A DNA stretch of 64,000 nt from Strigops habroptila (Eukaryota; Chordata; Aves; Psittaciformes; Psittacidae): the NCBI RefSeq assembly GCF_004027225.2, contig NC_046358.1:676911-740910 (forward strand). The letters run 5' to 3'. How positions within the stretch are numbered: position 1 is the first letter of the stretch; every line of letters starts with the position of its first letter. Position numbers and translations under genes: made by a program. The notes under the pieces are model-generated. The model saw only the letters and a list, made by a program, of their open reading frames with translations. It was not told the origin of the DNA and made no database searches. Below, one piece after another: positions 11,482 through 24,482 of the stretch.

Positions 11482-14322
11482 TTCTGCTTAGCTGGCATCA
11501 GCAGCCAAATTGGCTCCTCTTCCAGCTCCTCTTCCAGCACTTTGCTCCCTGCCAGGCCCTGTGGGACTTGGCAGACCCAAGTGCTCCACTTGTACAGAAA
11601 CCAGAAGTCATTTACCCTGGGGAAGACTGAGTCATCCTGTTTGGTGGGACGCTGGCTGGGTCCATCTGCCACAGGCTGCCTTTGCCACCACTGCCAGCCC
11701 TGGCTGCCCTCCAACTGCTCCACATCCCACTCCTCCTGCCTGGAGAGAGCCGCTGGGCACACCACTGAGCTCACTGCCAACCCAGAACACACTCTGTTGG
11801 GTTGGTGCCCCACAACCACCTCACCTGGCCCTTTGGTTTGCCCCCTCCAGGCACAAACTCGCTGTTACTTGAACTATAAAGCCTTCAAGGAGATGCTGTT
11901 ACACTACAAGGAGATGCTACAGCTGCAGAACAGGGATGCAGAGGGGTGAATGTGCTCGGCAGGCGCTAGGTCAGTGGTTGCCCCCATCATCTGTAGCTGC
12001 CCTGCTGTTCCTGCTGCCACAGCTTTTCCTTTGGAAACTCCAGTGTCGGCATTCCTGAAATGCCTGGTTGAGCTGTCACAGCACAACCCAGCTTCTTACT
12101 CACAAGGTCACCGCAGGATGACAAGACACAAGTTGCAGACAAGCAATGCTGTTAGCAAATCGATGCTAACGCAGCTTTGTCCCCCGTCTCAAGCCTCATT
12201 TTATCCCATCAGTATTATCCGTGTCACCTTTTCGGCAGCAAGCCAGTGTCTTGCATGGACAGGGAGAGCAGTGAAGGGCCAGTGCTGCCCCTGAAACCCT
12301 GCTGAACTAAACCATAACCGCATCTCCCACTGGTACCCCATCAGCCAGCAAATCTTTGGATGCAGTTGAGATTTCAAGCAGAGCTATAGGCTGTGGAGGG
12401 AAGGGGGCTGAGGCAAACATGCGGTAGGCAACACCTTCTATACAAATATGTGGAGTAATTCAGGGCTGACCCACTGCCAGCACATGCGAATCTCAACATC
12501 CAGCTATTCCTACTTTTCCAATCCTGAGGGACCTCCAAGAGATGCTCTGAAACCAGGTACTCCAAACCCGGCATCACCCAGGGTGGTTCATAACCAATTA
12601 ATCCCATTCCTGACAAGAACTAGCAAAGAACTGGACTAGCAAAGACTGGTAAGGATTTATCCTCAGGGATATTGAATTTCTCTCATATGAGGGTGCTGAG
12701 GCGCTGGCACAGGGTGCCCAGAGAAGCTGTGGCTGCCCCATCCCTGGCAGTGTTCAAGGCCAGGTTGGACACAGGGGCTTGGAGCAACCTGCTCTAGTGG
12801 AAGGTGTCCCTGCCCGTGGCAGGGGGTTGGAGCTGGAGGAGCTTTAAGGTCCCTTCAACCCAAACCAGGCTGGGATTCATTCCATGGAATTTGTAGGAAG
12901 AAACACAGTTACTGCCTCTGGGTTTTTGTGTGGTTTGTACCATTCACAGACAAAAAGGCTTCACGCTGAAACTACACAGAGTAAGTGTTTTATCCCTCAG
13001 TGGGTTAATAATGTGCCAGTGGCTCAGCTGCAGAGAAGAGAGACCTACTGGGGCTCGGCTGAAAGGATCTCAGAGTTCCAAGAGCTCAGGAACAGAAAGT
13101 CAAACAACCTCCAGAATCAGTTAAATAGAGATACACCTGAGAGAGCGGAAATCTGACTCAGTCACTGCTCAGCTCCATAAACCAGAAGGAGGCTTGCAAA
13201 AAGGCTGGCCCCACGACAGCCAAAAGGCAATGGGGCATCTCCCTATAGTGGAAAGACCATCCCACATGGCCCTGGGGTGCAAAGATAAGAGCTTAAGATA
13301 TTCCAGTGGCTTTATAAGATGCCTATTTCTGGGCAACAAGAGCTGTGTCTTCCTGGGTGCTCCAGGCACTCTTGTTGAGGGATGGAGGGGATGGGGCTGG
13401 GTGGTGACTTACGGTGCTTGGTGAAGCCTGGTGGGAGATGTGGCGGCATCAGGGAGGCACTGGAAGCATGAGCTTCATCCAAGTAGGATGTGGATAGAGA
13501 GCAACTGCCTTGTGAGGAATCAGGAAGAGGAACTTTGAGGATTGGTGCTTTGAGAAGATGTTACTGCCTCATTTATCCTCCTGCAGAGAGCCAGACATCG
13601 GGATGGAGCTGGCAGTGGTGGTGCAGAGGGATCTCAGCATGAAGCCACTGAGGAAGAAGAGTTTGGCCAAAGCATCCACCAGAGAAAGGGGGAAAAAATA
13701 ACAAGTATGAGGTTTTTTTCCTTCTGGTTTGCCCCAATTCCCGAATCTAAAGCCAATGTGACACAAGCAAGAGAACACCTATTTCCTACCTGGGCAACAT
13801 CAACAGAGGAATTTGGAGGCTTATTCTTTTCTCCCCATACCGTATGGAAGTTGAAGGGACAATGGGGCAGAGCAGGGAAAGGTTTTTCACTATAACACCA
13901 CCACTTCTTGCTGCTTTTGTGCTAATGCAAACCATTGGCAAGTCTATTTCTAGCAAGAGGCAAACCCCTGGAAGCCCAGCTGCAGCAGCAGCGCGGGCTG
14001 GGCTGCAGGAGCAGGACTCAGAGCTGCTCTCATTAAGTGCTGCTATTTTCATTCATTGCTGAGGGTTTGCTTTGTGCTCCAAGCCTGAGCAAAACAAACA
14101 GTGATTACAGGCTCCTTATTCCATCATTTATTTACTAAGGCAGCTGAGTCACTCACAGTGGGGTTTGCAGCAGCCTCAATGGAGCTGTTGGATGGGGCTG
14201 GTGAAGGAGGTTTGTAAAACTCCTTGGGCATCCCCACATCGGAGGGCTGTGTCTGCACCGGTCTGGTGTTGGCACAGCGGGTTTAGCATCATATGGGTGT
14301 TCCTCACTGCATGAGCAGGAAA
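11482..14322. other. Spacer, no gene recognised
   Basis: Contains one short CR1 fragment (listed separately). The 182-codon plus frame at 11401-11949 starts inside the upstream CR1 and shows no domain. No splice-bounded conserved coding block is seen. Confidence 0.55.
12687..12887 (+). mobile_element. CR1 LINE 3' fragment, plus orientation
   Basis: Starts at GAGGGTGCTGAGGCGCTGGC and runs to a degraded tail GGGATTCATTCCATGG. About 200 bp of the 3' end. Confidence 0.92.
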
Positions 14323-14797
14323 GTGGAGCTGCTGGAACAAGTCCGGAGGAGGCCCCGGAGCTGCTGCGAGGGCTGGAGCAGCTCTGCTCTGGAGCCAGGC
14401 TGAGAGAGCTGGGCTGGGGCAGCCTGGAGAAGAGAAGGCTCCTGAAGGGGAGACCTTAGAGCAGCTCCAGTGCCTAAAGGGGCTCCAGGAAACCTGGAGA
14501 GGGGCTTTGGACAAGGGCCTGGAGGGACAGGCCAAGGGGAATGGCTTTAACCTGCCAGAGGGGAGACTGAGATGAGCTCTGAGGCAGAAGCTCTTCCCTG
14601 TGAGGGTGCTGAGGCGCTGGCACAGGGTGCCCAGAGAAGCTGTGGCTGCCCCATCCCTGGCAGTGTTCAAGGCCAGGTTGGACACAGGGGCTTGGAGCAA
14701 CCTGCTCTAGTGGAAGGTGTCCCTGCCTGTGGCAGGGGGTTGGGACTGGAGGAGCTTTAAGGTCCCTTCCAACACAAACCAGGCTGGGATTCTATGA
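14323..14797 (+). mobile_element. CR1 LINE 3' fragment (subfamily A, 475 bp), plus orientation
   Basis: Starts GGAGCTGCTGGAACAAGTCC and includes GGAGGCCCCGGAGCTGCTGC and the complete A-type 3' block. It ends GGGATTCTATGA. Its antisense frame of 174 codons on the minus strand (14176-14700) is a repeat by-product. Confidence 0.93.
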
Positions 14798-16331
14798 AAC
14801 TTCTGTTAAGAGGAGGCCTCTCTGGACCACTGCATATCTTTCGTATCTAAAAAATGTCTTTGTAGCAATTAAACCTCCTGATCTAGTCTGAATAATGCCA
14901 GAAGAACAGCTTTTATAAGCAGCACAGGCCCATACAGCACATCAAATCCACCAAAAGCAGTCTGGCTTTCCTGAGAACAAGAATCCTTACACTTAACTCA
15001 GCCCACTGAGGTTACTGTACAACACATGACATCTGCATTAATGCATCCCATGTCACTGACCTGCCAGCACAGCATCACCAAAGAGTTCAATGACAGCTCT
15101 TAATTATGGTCTTGGTGTCTCCAGAGAAAGGGAATTAGAGCAGAGATGTGCTTTGTAACACTCACATCATGCAAAGTGCTCCTGTTGTCCTCCCCCTTGG
15201 GCATCCATCTCCTGACAGCGCAGGTTTCTCCGGGGAGCTGCTATCCTGGGAAGAGGATCCTGTTCTCCAGGGCAAGCTCAGACATTTCAGTTAAATGCCC
15301 TTTTTCCCTAAAATTGGGGTTGTTTATGCAGCATCCCAGCAGCTCTCACACAAACCCTCCTCCTCGCTGCTTCATGCAACATTAAAACCTGTGTTTGAAC
15401 AAACTGGGACTTCAGGAGCGGTAACAAATCCCTCCCCAGCAGAGTCTGCTCAGGCAAAGCCTTTCTCCAGCCTCAGTAAAACTGCAATTGCTTTTCCTGC
15501 TGCTACACAAGACCCTGTGCTCACCTCCAGAGCCCTTCAGCCCCATCCTCTTCCTCCAGTGTTTGCAAAAGACACAGCAAAGCCAGCAGTGGTGGCCCCA
15601 CACCGCAGATAGTCTCTTCTTTAAACAAAACGCGAGTTAAAATGGGATAAAGAGCAGACCAAGATGAATTACTGCTTTTTCCGACAGCACTTCCCCTCCA
15701 CACCACAGATGGGCAGTGGGGAGATACCCTGGATCAGGCAACCCAAATATCTCCATATGCACCTCACCCCTCCATGAACTGCAGCATCCTTCAGCGGTGG
15801 TAAATTACTGAAAGCACCAAAGATGATTCATGAACGTGCCTATTTCCATCTCATTCCACATCCCCTGGTACCTCCTCCCCCTCAGCTCTCTACAAGACCA
15901 TTTTGAGAGCTTACATCTTAATTCCTCTGAGAGTTGCAAGCTCTTGCTGCAGGAAATTAATGGTGATTTCTTAAACCCCAGTTTACTTTTCATTCATTAC
16001 TTGACACTGCATTCGGCTCCTGTAACAGATGCTAAGAAGCTCCTTAATTACAGTGACAGGTCACCACGTCCTTTCGCAGAGAGAAAGCCAGCATTTGCCA
16101 TTATAAATGTTATGTTGTTCCCCAAGCTGGAGGGGAGAGATGGGGTGTCCTGCGACAGTCCTCCAGCACCTGCAGCCACATCACCCAAAGCACTCCTGGC
16201 TCAGTACCACCACCCGGGGCTCTCCAACAAGCCAAGGATGGAGCAGGGCTGGGAGACTCCCCCCCAAGATATCCCACATCCAAGGCATCACTTTTACTGT
16301 GTTTTAATGTCCACCTTTGTGGGGGTGATAA
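14798..16331. other. Spacer, no gene recognised
   Basis: No recognisable coding block. The 273-codon plus frame at 15830-16651 runs into the following CR1 and has no domain. An AT-rich stretch at about 15880-16060 reads like non-coding conserved DNA but cannot be tested here. Confidence 0.55.
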
Positions 16332-17115
16332 GGAATCATGGAATGGTTTGTGTTGGAAGGGAGCTTAAAGCTCCTCCAGTTCCAACCCCCTGCCACGGGC
16401 AGGGACACCTTCCACTAGAGCAGGTTGCTCCAAGCCCCTGTGTCCAACCTGGCCTTGAACACTGCCAGGGATGGGGCAGCCACAGCTTCTCTGGGCACCC
16501 TGTGCCAGCGCCTCAGCACCCTCACAGGGAAGAGCTTCTGCCTCAGAGCTCATCTCAGTCTCCCCTCTGGCAGGTTAAAGCCATTCCCCTTGTCCTGTCC
16601 CTACAGGCCCTTGTCCAAAGCCCCTCTCCAGGTTTCCTGCAGCCCCTTTAGGCCCTGGAGCTGCTCTAAGGTCTCCCCTTCAGGAGCCTTCTCTTCTCCA
16701 GGCTGCCCCAGCCCAGCTCTCTCAGCCTGGCTCCAGAGCAGAGCTGCTCCAGCCCTCGCAGCAGCTCCGGGGCCTCCTCTGGCCTTGCTCCAGCAGCTCC
16801 ACGTCCCTCTTGTGCTGTTGCCCCAGAGCTGGATCAGGACTGCAGGGGGGGGCTCCCCAGAGCACAGCAGAGGGGCAGGATCCCCTCCCTGAGCTGCTGC
16901 TCCCGCTCTGGGGGTGCAGCCCAGCACACGGGGGGGTTCTGGGCTCCAGCGCACACTGAAGCTGGGTCATGGGGAGCTTCTCCTCACCCAACACCCCAAG
17001 TCCTCCTCAAGCTACTCCATCCCACCTCTGCCTCCTTCTTCTTATTCCATTTTCACTGGATACCCAAGAGCTGCACCCAGGTCACTCATTGCAGTCCTTG
17101 AGCACCCTGAGGTTT
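16332..17115 (-). mobile_element. CR1 LINE 3' fragment, longest copy in the window (about 780 bp)
   Basis: Tail complement GGAATCATGGAATGG at the low end. It contains the complete A-type block, then a diagnostic segment (about 16803-16850, GCCCCAGAGCTGGATCAGG), then upstream sequence ending ACTGGATACCCAAGAGCTGC. The last part is shared with the copy at 32534-33110. Confidence 0.9.
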
Positions 17116-17322
17116 GCTGTCTGTGACAGAGATGAACTTGAGGTGCTCCTATAGCTCTGTGGGGTCTCAGGCAGGGGGTGATCGCTCCCGCCCATGCCCT
17201 AGCTGCCGCTCAGTGTGATCCTGCTGAGGACACACAGGCAGCTCCGTGGGTGACAGGCACTCGCTGCAGAAGATGAGTCCAAGCTCTTTGCCATAAAGCC
17301 AAAAGCAGCAGGAAGCGGCGCT

Positions 17323-17336
17323 GTTGCCATAGGAAC
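17323..17336. promoter_or_regulatory. RFX X-box-like motif GTTGCCATAGGAAC
   Basis: The 14-mer matches the RFX-family X-box (GTNRCC, spacer, RGYAAC) except for one base in the right half-site. RFX proteins drive ciliary and MHC-II genes. No gene start is visible beside it, so its use is unproven. Confidence 0.25.
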
Positions 17337-17411
17337 CCACCGACCCTGGGGAAAAGCTGGATTGACGGACTGAGGCAGCTCCATTGGAGTTATCAGCAGG
17401 GGGTTCAGAGG

Positions 17412-17520
17412 ATCATGGAATCCCAGACTGGTTTAGGTTGGAAAGGACCTTAAAGCTCATCCAGTTCCAACCCCCTGCCATGGGCAGGGACACCTTTCAC
17501 TAGAGCAGGTTATCCCACCA
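17412..17520 (-). mobile_element. CR1 LINE 3' fragment (110 bp)
   Basis: Tail complement ATCATGGAATCCCAGACTGG, then GGTTGGAAAGGACCTTAAAG through CACTAGAGCAGGTTATCCC. Confidence 0.9.
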
Positions 17521-19891
17521 ACCTGCTGCAAATTGCTTGTTAAGCCCCACTCCATGCACATAATGTTGCAGCACTAAGAAGCCAGTGTGTTTCATGGGGT
17601 GTTTTTAGCACATGTATAATCCAGCACCCACCTTCTCAACACAAATAGGTCCAAGGGTGAATTTGGTGGATGATGCCTCCTCACTGGCTTGCTTTGCAGC
17701 TGGCAACATGCCATCGTCTTCCTGTGAGCTCCAGAGCCAGAACAAAAGGAAACTGAAGCCGCGTGATAAAGGAGGTCAAAGCCTAAGGGAGGAGATGAGG
17801 ATGAAGTGGCTAACGGACAAAACAGCTCTGCATCATCACACATCCACCTGAAATTAAACTCATGAAGCATAAAGCTGCTTTACAAGAAAACCATTAAAGA
17901 AATCCTGATGTTCCAGGAAATACAAAGACTTTGTGTGTTCAGAGCTCTGGTCCCACTCAGGGGATGTATTCACATGGTGACAGCTTTGCTGCTGCAAATG
18001 TGGCACCATCCTCATCTCCATCCCCATCACACGGATACAGAGCCGGCTCCTGCAAACACCCCCAGGGACCAGGAGCCCTGGAAAGCCTCAGAGATTCCAA
18101 CATTTGTGAATGTTCTGCTCAGTGACGAAGCCAATATCCCACCTTATCACAGTGCACAGGTTGGGAAAACCTTCACTAAAACCTCCTCTAATTCTGATAG
18201 ATCAGGAAGAGACAAGATCACGTCAGAACGTGGGGCACGGAGTCCTCCTGCCACACAGACCTTGGATCCCAGGCTAAAAACTGAATGAGATTTGGCAGCT
18301 CTGACAATTCTCACTGCTGATCAAAACCCACATAATCCAGCTGCAAATATCCCTCTTAACCGCTGGTGTGCCTGAAATCAGGAAATCAATGGGCTGGAGG
18401 GATGTACTTAATAGAAATGATGAAAATCTGAGGCATGTGGGCTCGAGCACATGAGAAGATGCCACAAACTGGGGAACAGCCCATAGTCCTGGTGTCTTTT
18501 GGGGTGTGAAGGTCTGATGGAACTACCCTCCAAAGTGAGGTTGGAGACACCACGGGGTGCACAAGGCTGGTCACACACATGGTGATCTGGGCATATACCA
18601 AAGGCAACACTTATGGTCCTATCCTGCTACATAGACAAGGACAAAAAGCAGCCAGACCCCAAACTTGCCCAAATTCAGCTTGTTTGCTTGCATCTAGCCC
18701 CAAGCAGGGCAAATGTAACCTAAAAGATGAATAAGGCTAATGCAAGAGCAGCATGGATGTGGCAGGCAGTGGGGTCAGCTCATCACTGAGCCCAGCAGTG
18801 GTAATGCTCTCTTAAACGTCCCGAAAAAGGAGGATTTAAGAGAGAAATGTGATGGCAACATGAGAGAACAAGGTGAGGAAGACATCAGTATACTTGTGGG
18901 GGATGAAGAGTTGCTGCAGGTTTCATCAGGGCTCTGAAGGGGAAGTCTGTTTGCTGCCAGCACATATGTGATGCTGATAAAGGTCCAATGCCTTGGGCTA
19001 AGATCCTTCCAGCTCTTTATCTCCCCAAAGCACAGCAAAAAAGGGCACTGTAACGGTCACACTGGGCTGCAACAAGAGCCTGGACAAAGCTTGAGCTGAA
19101 AATGGATGAATGTTGAAGGTTTACCCTTAAACTCACACAAGGGCACTTCTTACCCTGGCAGGCACATCACCCTCCGGGGCCTCCCTGAGTCCAAAGCGAT
19201 GCAGGACATATCCAGGCAGGTTTCCTGATGCTTCTTTCTCCTGTAGAGACAAGAAATGTTCATTTCCACACTTGCCAGAGGAAGTTTCAGGCTTCTGGCT
19301 CCTTCCTCCTGCTGAAGCCACACAGCTTCTGGGTCTCCATCATTATTTACACGTGGGCTGCATTTATTGGCAATTAAATGGTTCAGTGCCTCCGAGACAT
19401 CAGTCTCCTCTAACCATGCTGTCTGCCAGATTGCTTCCTGCCAGCAAGCCCTGTGGGCTGGGAGATGCTGGGGATGTGTTGGATGGGAGGGAGCAGCTGT
19501 CAGAAACCGGGATCAGGAAGAGCAATGCTGTCGGATGTAACCCAGCCCCACGGGTGGCAATTCAGAGCCAACGGGAGGGGATGGTGTTTGCTTTAAACAC
19601 GGCTGCAGCCAGGAGGATCTGAGCCCTGAGAGATCAGAGGGGTTGTAGGGATGCGGTGTGCAGCATCCGTGGGAAATGGCCTGGGAAAAAGGTGCTGAGC
19701 TGGGAAAACCTGCAGGGATTTGGGGAAACTTGCAGTGAGGAGGTAAAAGAGAATATGCAGTGATTTGGTGAAATGTGTGCTCATGAGAAAAATGGAGCTG
19801 TGTGAGTAAGTCCAGAGGAGGCCGTGGAGATGGCTGGGGAGACACAGCAATAAACACGACTCTGGGAGCTTATTTCCAACCCACCAACCCC
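17521..19891. other. Spacer, no gene recognised
   Basis: Only short frames without domains on either strand. No repeat of the CR1 type and no clear promoter-like CpG cluster. Nothing else is seen. Confidence 0.55.
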
Positions 19892-20340
19892 CATAGAATC
19901 ATGGAATCACCCAGGTTGGAAAAGCCCTTCAAGCTCATCAAGTCCAACCATTGCCCAGCACTGCCAAGGCCACCACTGACCCGTGGCACTGAGGCCTCGG
20001 CTACACGAGGTGTGAACACTTGCAGGGCCGGTGGCTCCAGCCCTGCCCTGGGCAGCCTGTTCCAATGCCTGAGCACCCTCTGGGGAAGGAATTGTTCCTC
20101 AGCTCCATCTAAACCTGCCCTGGTGCAGCTTGAGGCTGTTTCCTCTTGTCCCATCCCTTGTTCCTTGGGAGCAGAGCCCAGCCCCCTCCTGGCTCCATCC
20201 TCCTGTCAGGCAGTTGCAGAGAGCGAGAAGGTCCCCCCTGAGCCTTCTCTTCTCCAGACTAAACCCCCCCAGGTCCCTCAGCCGTTCCTCATCACACTTG
20301 TGCTCCAGGCCCTGCACCAGCTCTGTTGGATAGGGGGTAA
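19892..20340 (-). mobile_element. CR1 LINE 3' fragment (older subfamily C, 450 bp)
   Basis: Low end CATAGAATCATGGAATCACC. The body matches the copy at 4021 (TGAACACTTGCAGGGCCGG) and extends further upstream to about 20340, including CTTCTCTTCTCCAGACTAAA. Confidence 0.9.
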
Positions 20341-20365
20341 ATACCCCCCAGCACTTTCAGGCGAG

Positions 20366-20456
20366 CAGAAGGTGAGGTGTCCCTGCCCATAGGAGGGGGT
20401 TGGAACTAGGTGATCTTAAGGTCCTTTCCAACTCTAACAATTCTGTGATTCTATGA
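20366..20456 (+). mobile_element. CR1 LINE 3' tail fragment, plus orientation
   Basis: GAGGTGTCCCTGCCCATAGG through TTCTGTGATTCTATGA. It points opposite to the neighbouring copy that ends at 20340, so these are two separate insertions or an inverted remnant. Confidence 0.85.
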
Positions 20457-23442
20457 AGCCCCAGGTGTCCTGTTCTTTCCCATTTATTTCACTGCCCAAG
20501 CTCCCATCAGCAAATATCACTCACCAAAGTGGTCCAGCTCCCGGGAGCTGCTGAGTGGTGCCGGTCTCACGCTGGTCCTTGTGGAAGAGCTCTGCAGCTT
20601 GTGAATAAACCCCTCCAGTGCTTAACTTTTAGCCTCTCCTGCAGCACAGCAAGGCTTCTGCTGCTCCCATTAGTACTTTGGAGAGGTACAAAATGAATCC
20701 GTCCAGCTTTTTGGCTCAAAATCACGTCAAGCTGTGCTAAAAGCAGAGTTTATAACTCCATGGTTTGGGTCTGCACAGCGAAAAGGCTTCTGGTAAGTTT
20801 TAAAATCCAAAGGTGGGGGTTTTTTTTCCCCAGGAAAAAAGGAAACCACCTCGTCTGGTAGGCAAGAGCAAAGCAGATCTGGAAAACTCCCTAGCACAGA
20901 CAAGAGGTTGCATGTAACTGAGGCTGGAGACTCCCACCTAAAACATGAGATGGGATTTCCCTGGATATGAAGGTAATTCCCTTGAAATGAAAAACACGAG
21001 ATGGAATTTCCCTTGAAACACCATTTGCACCAACTTGGAGTGAAAAACACCATTTAGGAGAATCGTATGATGCTTTTACCAGAGCCTTTTGCCCAGATGT
21101 TGTACAACAGCACAACAAAAAGGCAGTTGGGTCTTTTTTCCTCTTCCCACACCCTGGAATCTCCCCCATGTGCAGTTTCCCAGAGCCAGCCAGCTCTAAT
21201 TCCACACCCTGGAATCTCCCCATGAGCCACCTCTAATGCTGGGCAGGCACCACCCTTTTGTGTGCAAATCCCTTGATTTTCCCAACGGGCAATGCTAAAG
21301 TGGGACAAAACCCACCCTTTCACTGTTGGGGTCTGAAACAAGCTCCTCACCCCTGGTAAACCGAGGTCCATCAACAGTCCCTAGACCTCTGCCTCCTACA
21401 TGGCATCTCTGGGGCTAAAGAGCACACGTGAATCAGGGTGTCACAACGCTGTGGCTTCCCATGGCCTCGCTGGGACAGATCTGATCCTGAGTGGAAATAA
21501 CCCAGGCTGCCTTAAATCCCTGCTGATGCTCTGGCAAAAGCAAGGGAAACACAGTGACAAAACCCCAGTGCTAAAACCTCAAGTTATCCACTTGGGGAAG
21601 TTTGGGGCATTCAGTAATGTTGAGGCTTAATAAAATATAGCAATACAAAAGAGAAAAGATCACCTTTTGACTCTGCTGGGTGATTGCAAGTGTGGAGAGG
21701 GAGAGGTGGGAGAAGGAGCTGCCAAACCAGAACAGGTCAGGGAGCAGAAGTGCGAAACAGTTTGGTCAGACCAAAGCAGTTCATACCTTGATGGTTTCTT
21801 CCTTGATTGTACTTGAGCTGCTGTGAAATGCTCTTCTCCCTGCTTTCATAGACACTACCTGGCCAGGCCCCTGCAGAGCAAGGCAGGATCCTGCTCGGCC
21901 TCTCTCCCCTCCAGCAGTTGCTGTCAGCTCCGGAATTTGCTCCTGATTTATTCCACACCAGATACACACCTGGCAAGAGAAAGACACGACAGAGCTGCTG
22001 AGGGACACAACTTTTCCTTCCTACCCAGCCAAAAGCTTTCCCAGGCAATTGTGTTATTGGCCATGGATAAAACAAAGAACTGCTAATGGAAACTGGATTG
22101 ATTTTCATATTTGCTGACTTGCAGCAGGGAGATAAGAAAATCAGAGACAGTCCATAACCTGGATCAAGTAGGAGAAATAAGGTTTAGAGGTACAGGACAA
22201 AATGCCCCCACTTCAGGTTCTGGGAGACTTTTCCACCCTCCATCCATCCATCCATCCATCCATCTTTGCCAGGTATGGGACAAACTTCAGCTCATGCCAC
22301 AAGGTTTTACAGGGTTTCCCTGCATTAAAACCCTCCGTATGGGAAGGCACAAGCAGGTGGGAGCCGTTTGCTTTTATTTAAGGAGAAAAAGGTGATCAGA
22401 GACACCCAGTAAAGGAGTAAGAGGCAGCCAAAGAAAAGCAAAATCCTTTTGTGTGCAATAAATGAGATAAAGGGAACAAGAGACAAGACATTTAATATAG
22501 AACAGAAGCTGCAGCAGAGAAACAACCACGTGGCACAAACCTTTCAAACTGCTAAGGAATGGAGATTTAATTAAAACCCCAATCAATAAACAGGCAGAAA
22601 ACGCTCCCTCGGCTTCACAGAAGCAGGTGAAGGTGGTAAAGTCGAACCAGCTTATTCCTAGTTAGAGAGGCCATAAAGTCAGGCTTAACTAACCTCGGCC
22701 CACCCCATCAGCAGCTGTTTGATGGAATAAACTCAGATTCCAACTGGTTTCTGGTGCCTTTGGCTGGAGAATAAGACCCATCTCCAGCTTCTCCAGCACT
22801 GGGCACCAAACATTCCCATGTCACCAAATCACTGCAGACAGATGGACATTCTGCAGGTTTCAGACTGGGCACAAGGAGAGCAAAGGCCATTTCTAACCCA
22901 TTTTGGTGGCTGCAGAGGTGAATGAAGCCCATGAATTCCCCAGTCCCTGCCCTTGTGCCCAGCCACAACCCCATTATCGAAGGTAAAACCCACTCAGGCT
23001 GTGCTTGGCTCCCTCCGCCAGTCACTTGGCTGCAGCTCCATGCCTTTCTCTGAGACAATTTCACAAATCCTACAGGAAACACCATTTTCCTTCCCCCTTT
23101 TTCTTGAGAGATTAATCCCAGGAAGCTCCTGCAGCATCCATAATCCATCCCCACTGCTTTGTATCACCTCCACAGCAATTAGGAGCCTCTTTTGCTGCCG
23201 ACTGCTGCTTTTCATCCCATTACCATGTCGTGTAATCGTCTCCTTGTTGGGCTTGGGTTCTTTCTCCACTTGTTACTGCTGCTCTGGCACTTCAAACACA
23301 AATTAATCAAGGCAGGAGCTGCCTATTCATCATATTTCATGCTATGGCTTAGCACGAGGGGCAGGCAGCCTCTCCAAGAATGCAAATACATACTTAACAC
23401 CCAAGGAAAAGCACTAAGCAACAGGCTAATTCATAGACAAGC
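20457..23442. other. Spacer between CR1 and the CHST14 3' end, no gene recognised
   Basis: No domain-bearing frame. Small local duplications lie at about 20935-21045 and 21146-21222, and a (CATC)n microsatellite at 22239-22264. The stretch 23170-23400 is AT-moderate and free of repeats. Confidence 0.55.
22239..22264. repeat. (CATC)n microsatellite, about 6.5 units
   Basis: Uninterrupted CATC tetranucleotide run. Confidence 0.95.
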
Positions 23443-23448
23443 TTTATT
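23443..23448 (-). terminator. CHST14: Candidate poly(A) signal of CHST14
   Basis: TTTATT on the plus strand, AATAAA on the minus, about 1.03 kb beyond the CHST14 stop. It is followed in the transcript direction by a T/G-rich stretch. A second AATAAA (complement at 23870-23875) would give a 0.6-kb 3'UTR. Confidence 0.45.
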
Positions 23449-24482
23449 AAAAACGAGGACACAGCCTCCCACGAAGAGCATTCTACACCATCTCCCCACC
23501 TTGTACAGTTTAATGGCCATAATTAAATACAAATAGCTCCAAAAAGGCTTTGCACCTCGATAAAAGAAGGAAGAACTAATCCTCAACTCGCTGTTGTTTC
23601 AGATGCGGATGGAGAAAGTGGATTTCCACATTGGTTTGCACACACGTGGGCATGCAGAGGCCCACCAAGGTGATGGGCTGCACCCTGTGGGTCCCATCCT
23701 AAAATCAGGATGGGATCTGATTTTACCACAAGTCTGTATTGCTTTAGTTCAGAGAGAGAAAAGTGAATTGTTATGGCTTGGTATTGCATCAGATACGTTA
23801 CACTGGGTAAGGAGTCGGTACTTCCAAGTCTTAAAATTGCACAAAAATTAAGCTCATCCTATCACTAGTTTTATTTCAGTGGTAAATAATAATAATTAAT
23901 AATAATAAAAATCAGAGGTACTACCATCACAGAAAAGACCAGCCTCATTTAACCACCATCAACAGATGGGAAACTAAAGGATAAATAGGGCCTTAGTTTA
24001 TAAAAGCCTTTTCTTCTGCTCATACCCCAAAACTGCCTCCTGCCTAATCCAGGACCAGTTTTAACAGCGCTAATATTTAGTGCATCAACCACTGTACCAT
24101 CATCAGCGCATCAAGTGTATTACACCTGCAGTTCAGCTGCAAGCTATTCAGTACAAAACACAGAAAAGGATGAAAAAATACTTAAAATGTATCAATTTCT
24201 CGGTTTCCTCACAGATGTTTTCCGAGTCATGCTGTAAAAAAAGAATTTAAAGCAAAATAGCTCTACAAAAGCTCCTGTGCTCGAGTCATATGTACACGTT
24301 AGAATCGGAACAATACAAAAAGTATTCGGGTAGCAAAGGCAATATATAAAATTTCATACAAACAGTGTTGGAAAAGTACAAAATTAGGAAATAATGCATA
24401 GAAGAGAGTGTTTCACAGTCCCTGCAGCATTGGCTGCATCAGCAAATCCTTGCAGCGAAGGAAGATCCCCCAACGAACCACC
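23449..24482 (-). other. CHST14: Probable 3'UTR of CHST14
   Basis: AT-rich, repeat-free DNA between the CHST14 stop codon and the poly(A) signal candidates. The length of about 1 kb is consistent with the compact 3'UTR known for mammalian CHST14. It includes an (AAT)n-like tract at 23883-23910. Confidence 0.5.
23883..23910. repeat. (AAT)n-like simple repeat
   Basis: Imperfect AAT triplet run, interrupted by TTAAT. Confidence 0.9.

Noticed and set aside
15830-16651. 273-codon plus-strand frame
   Set aside because: Runs from unique spacer into a CR1 copy; no domain or splice evidence.
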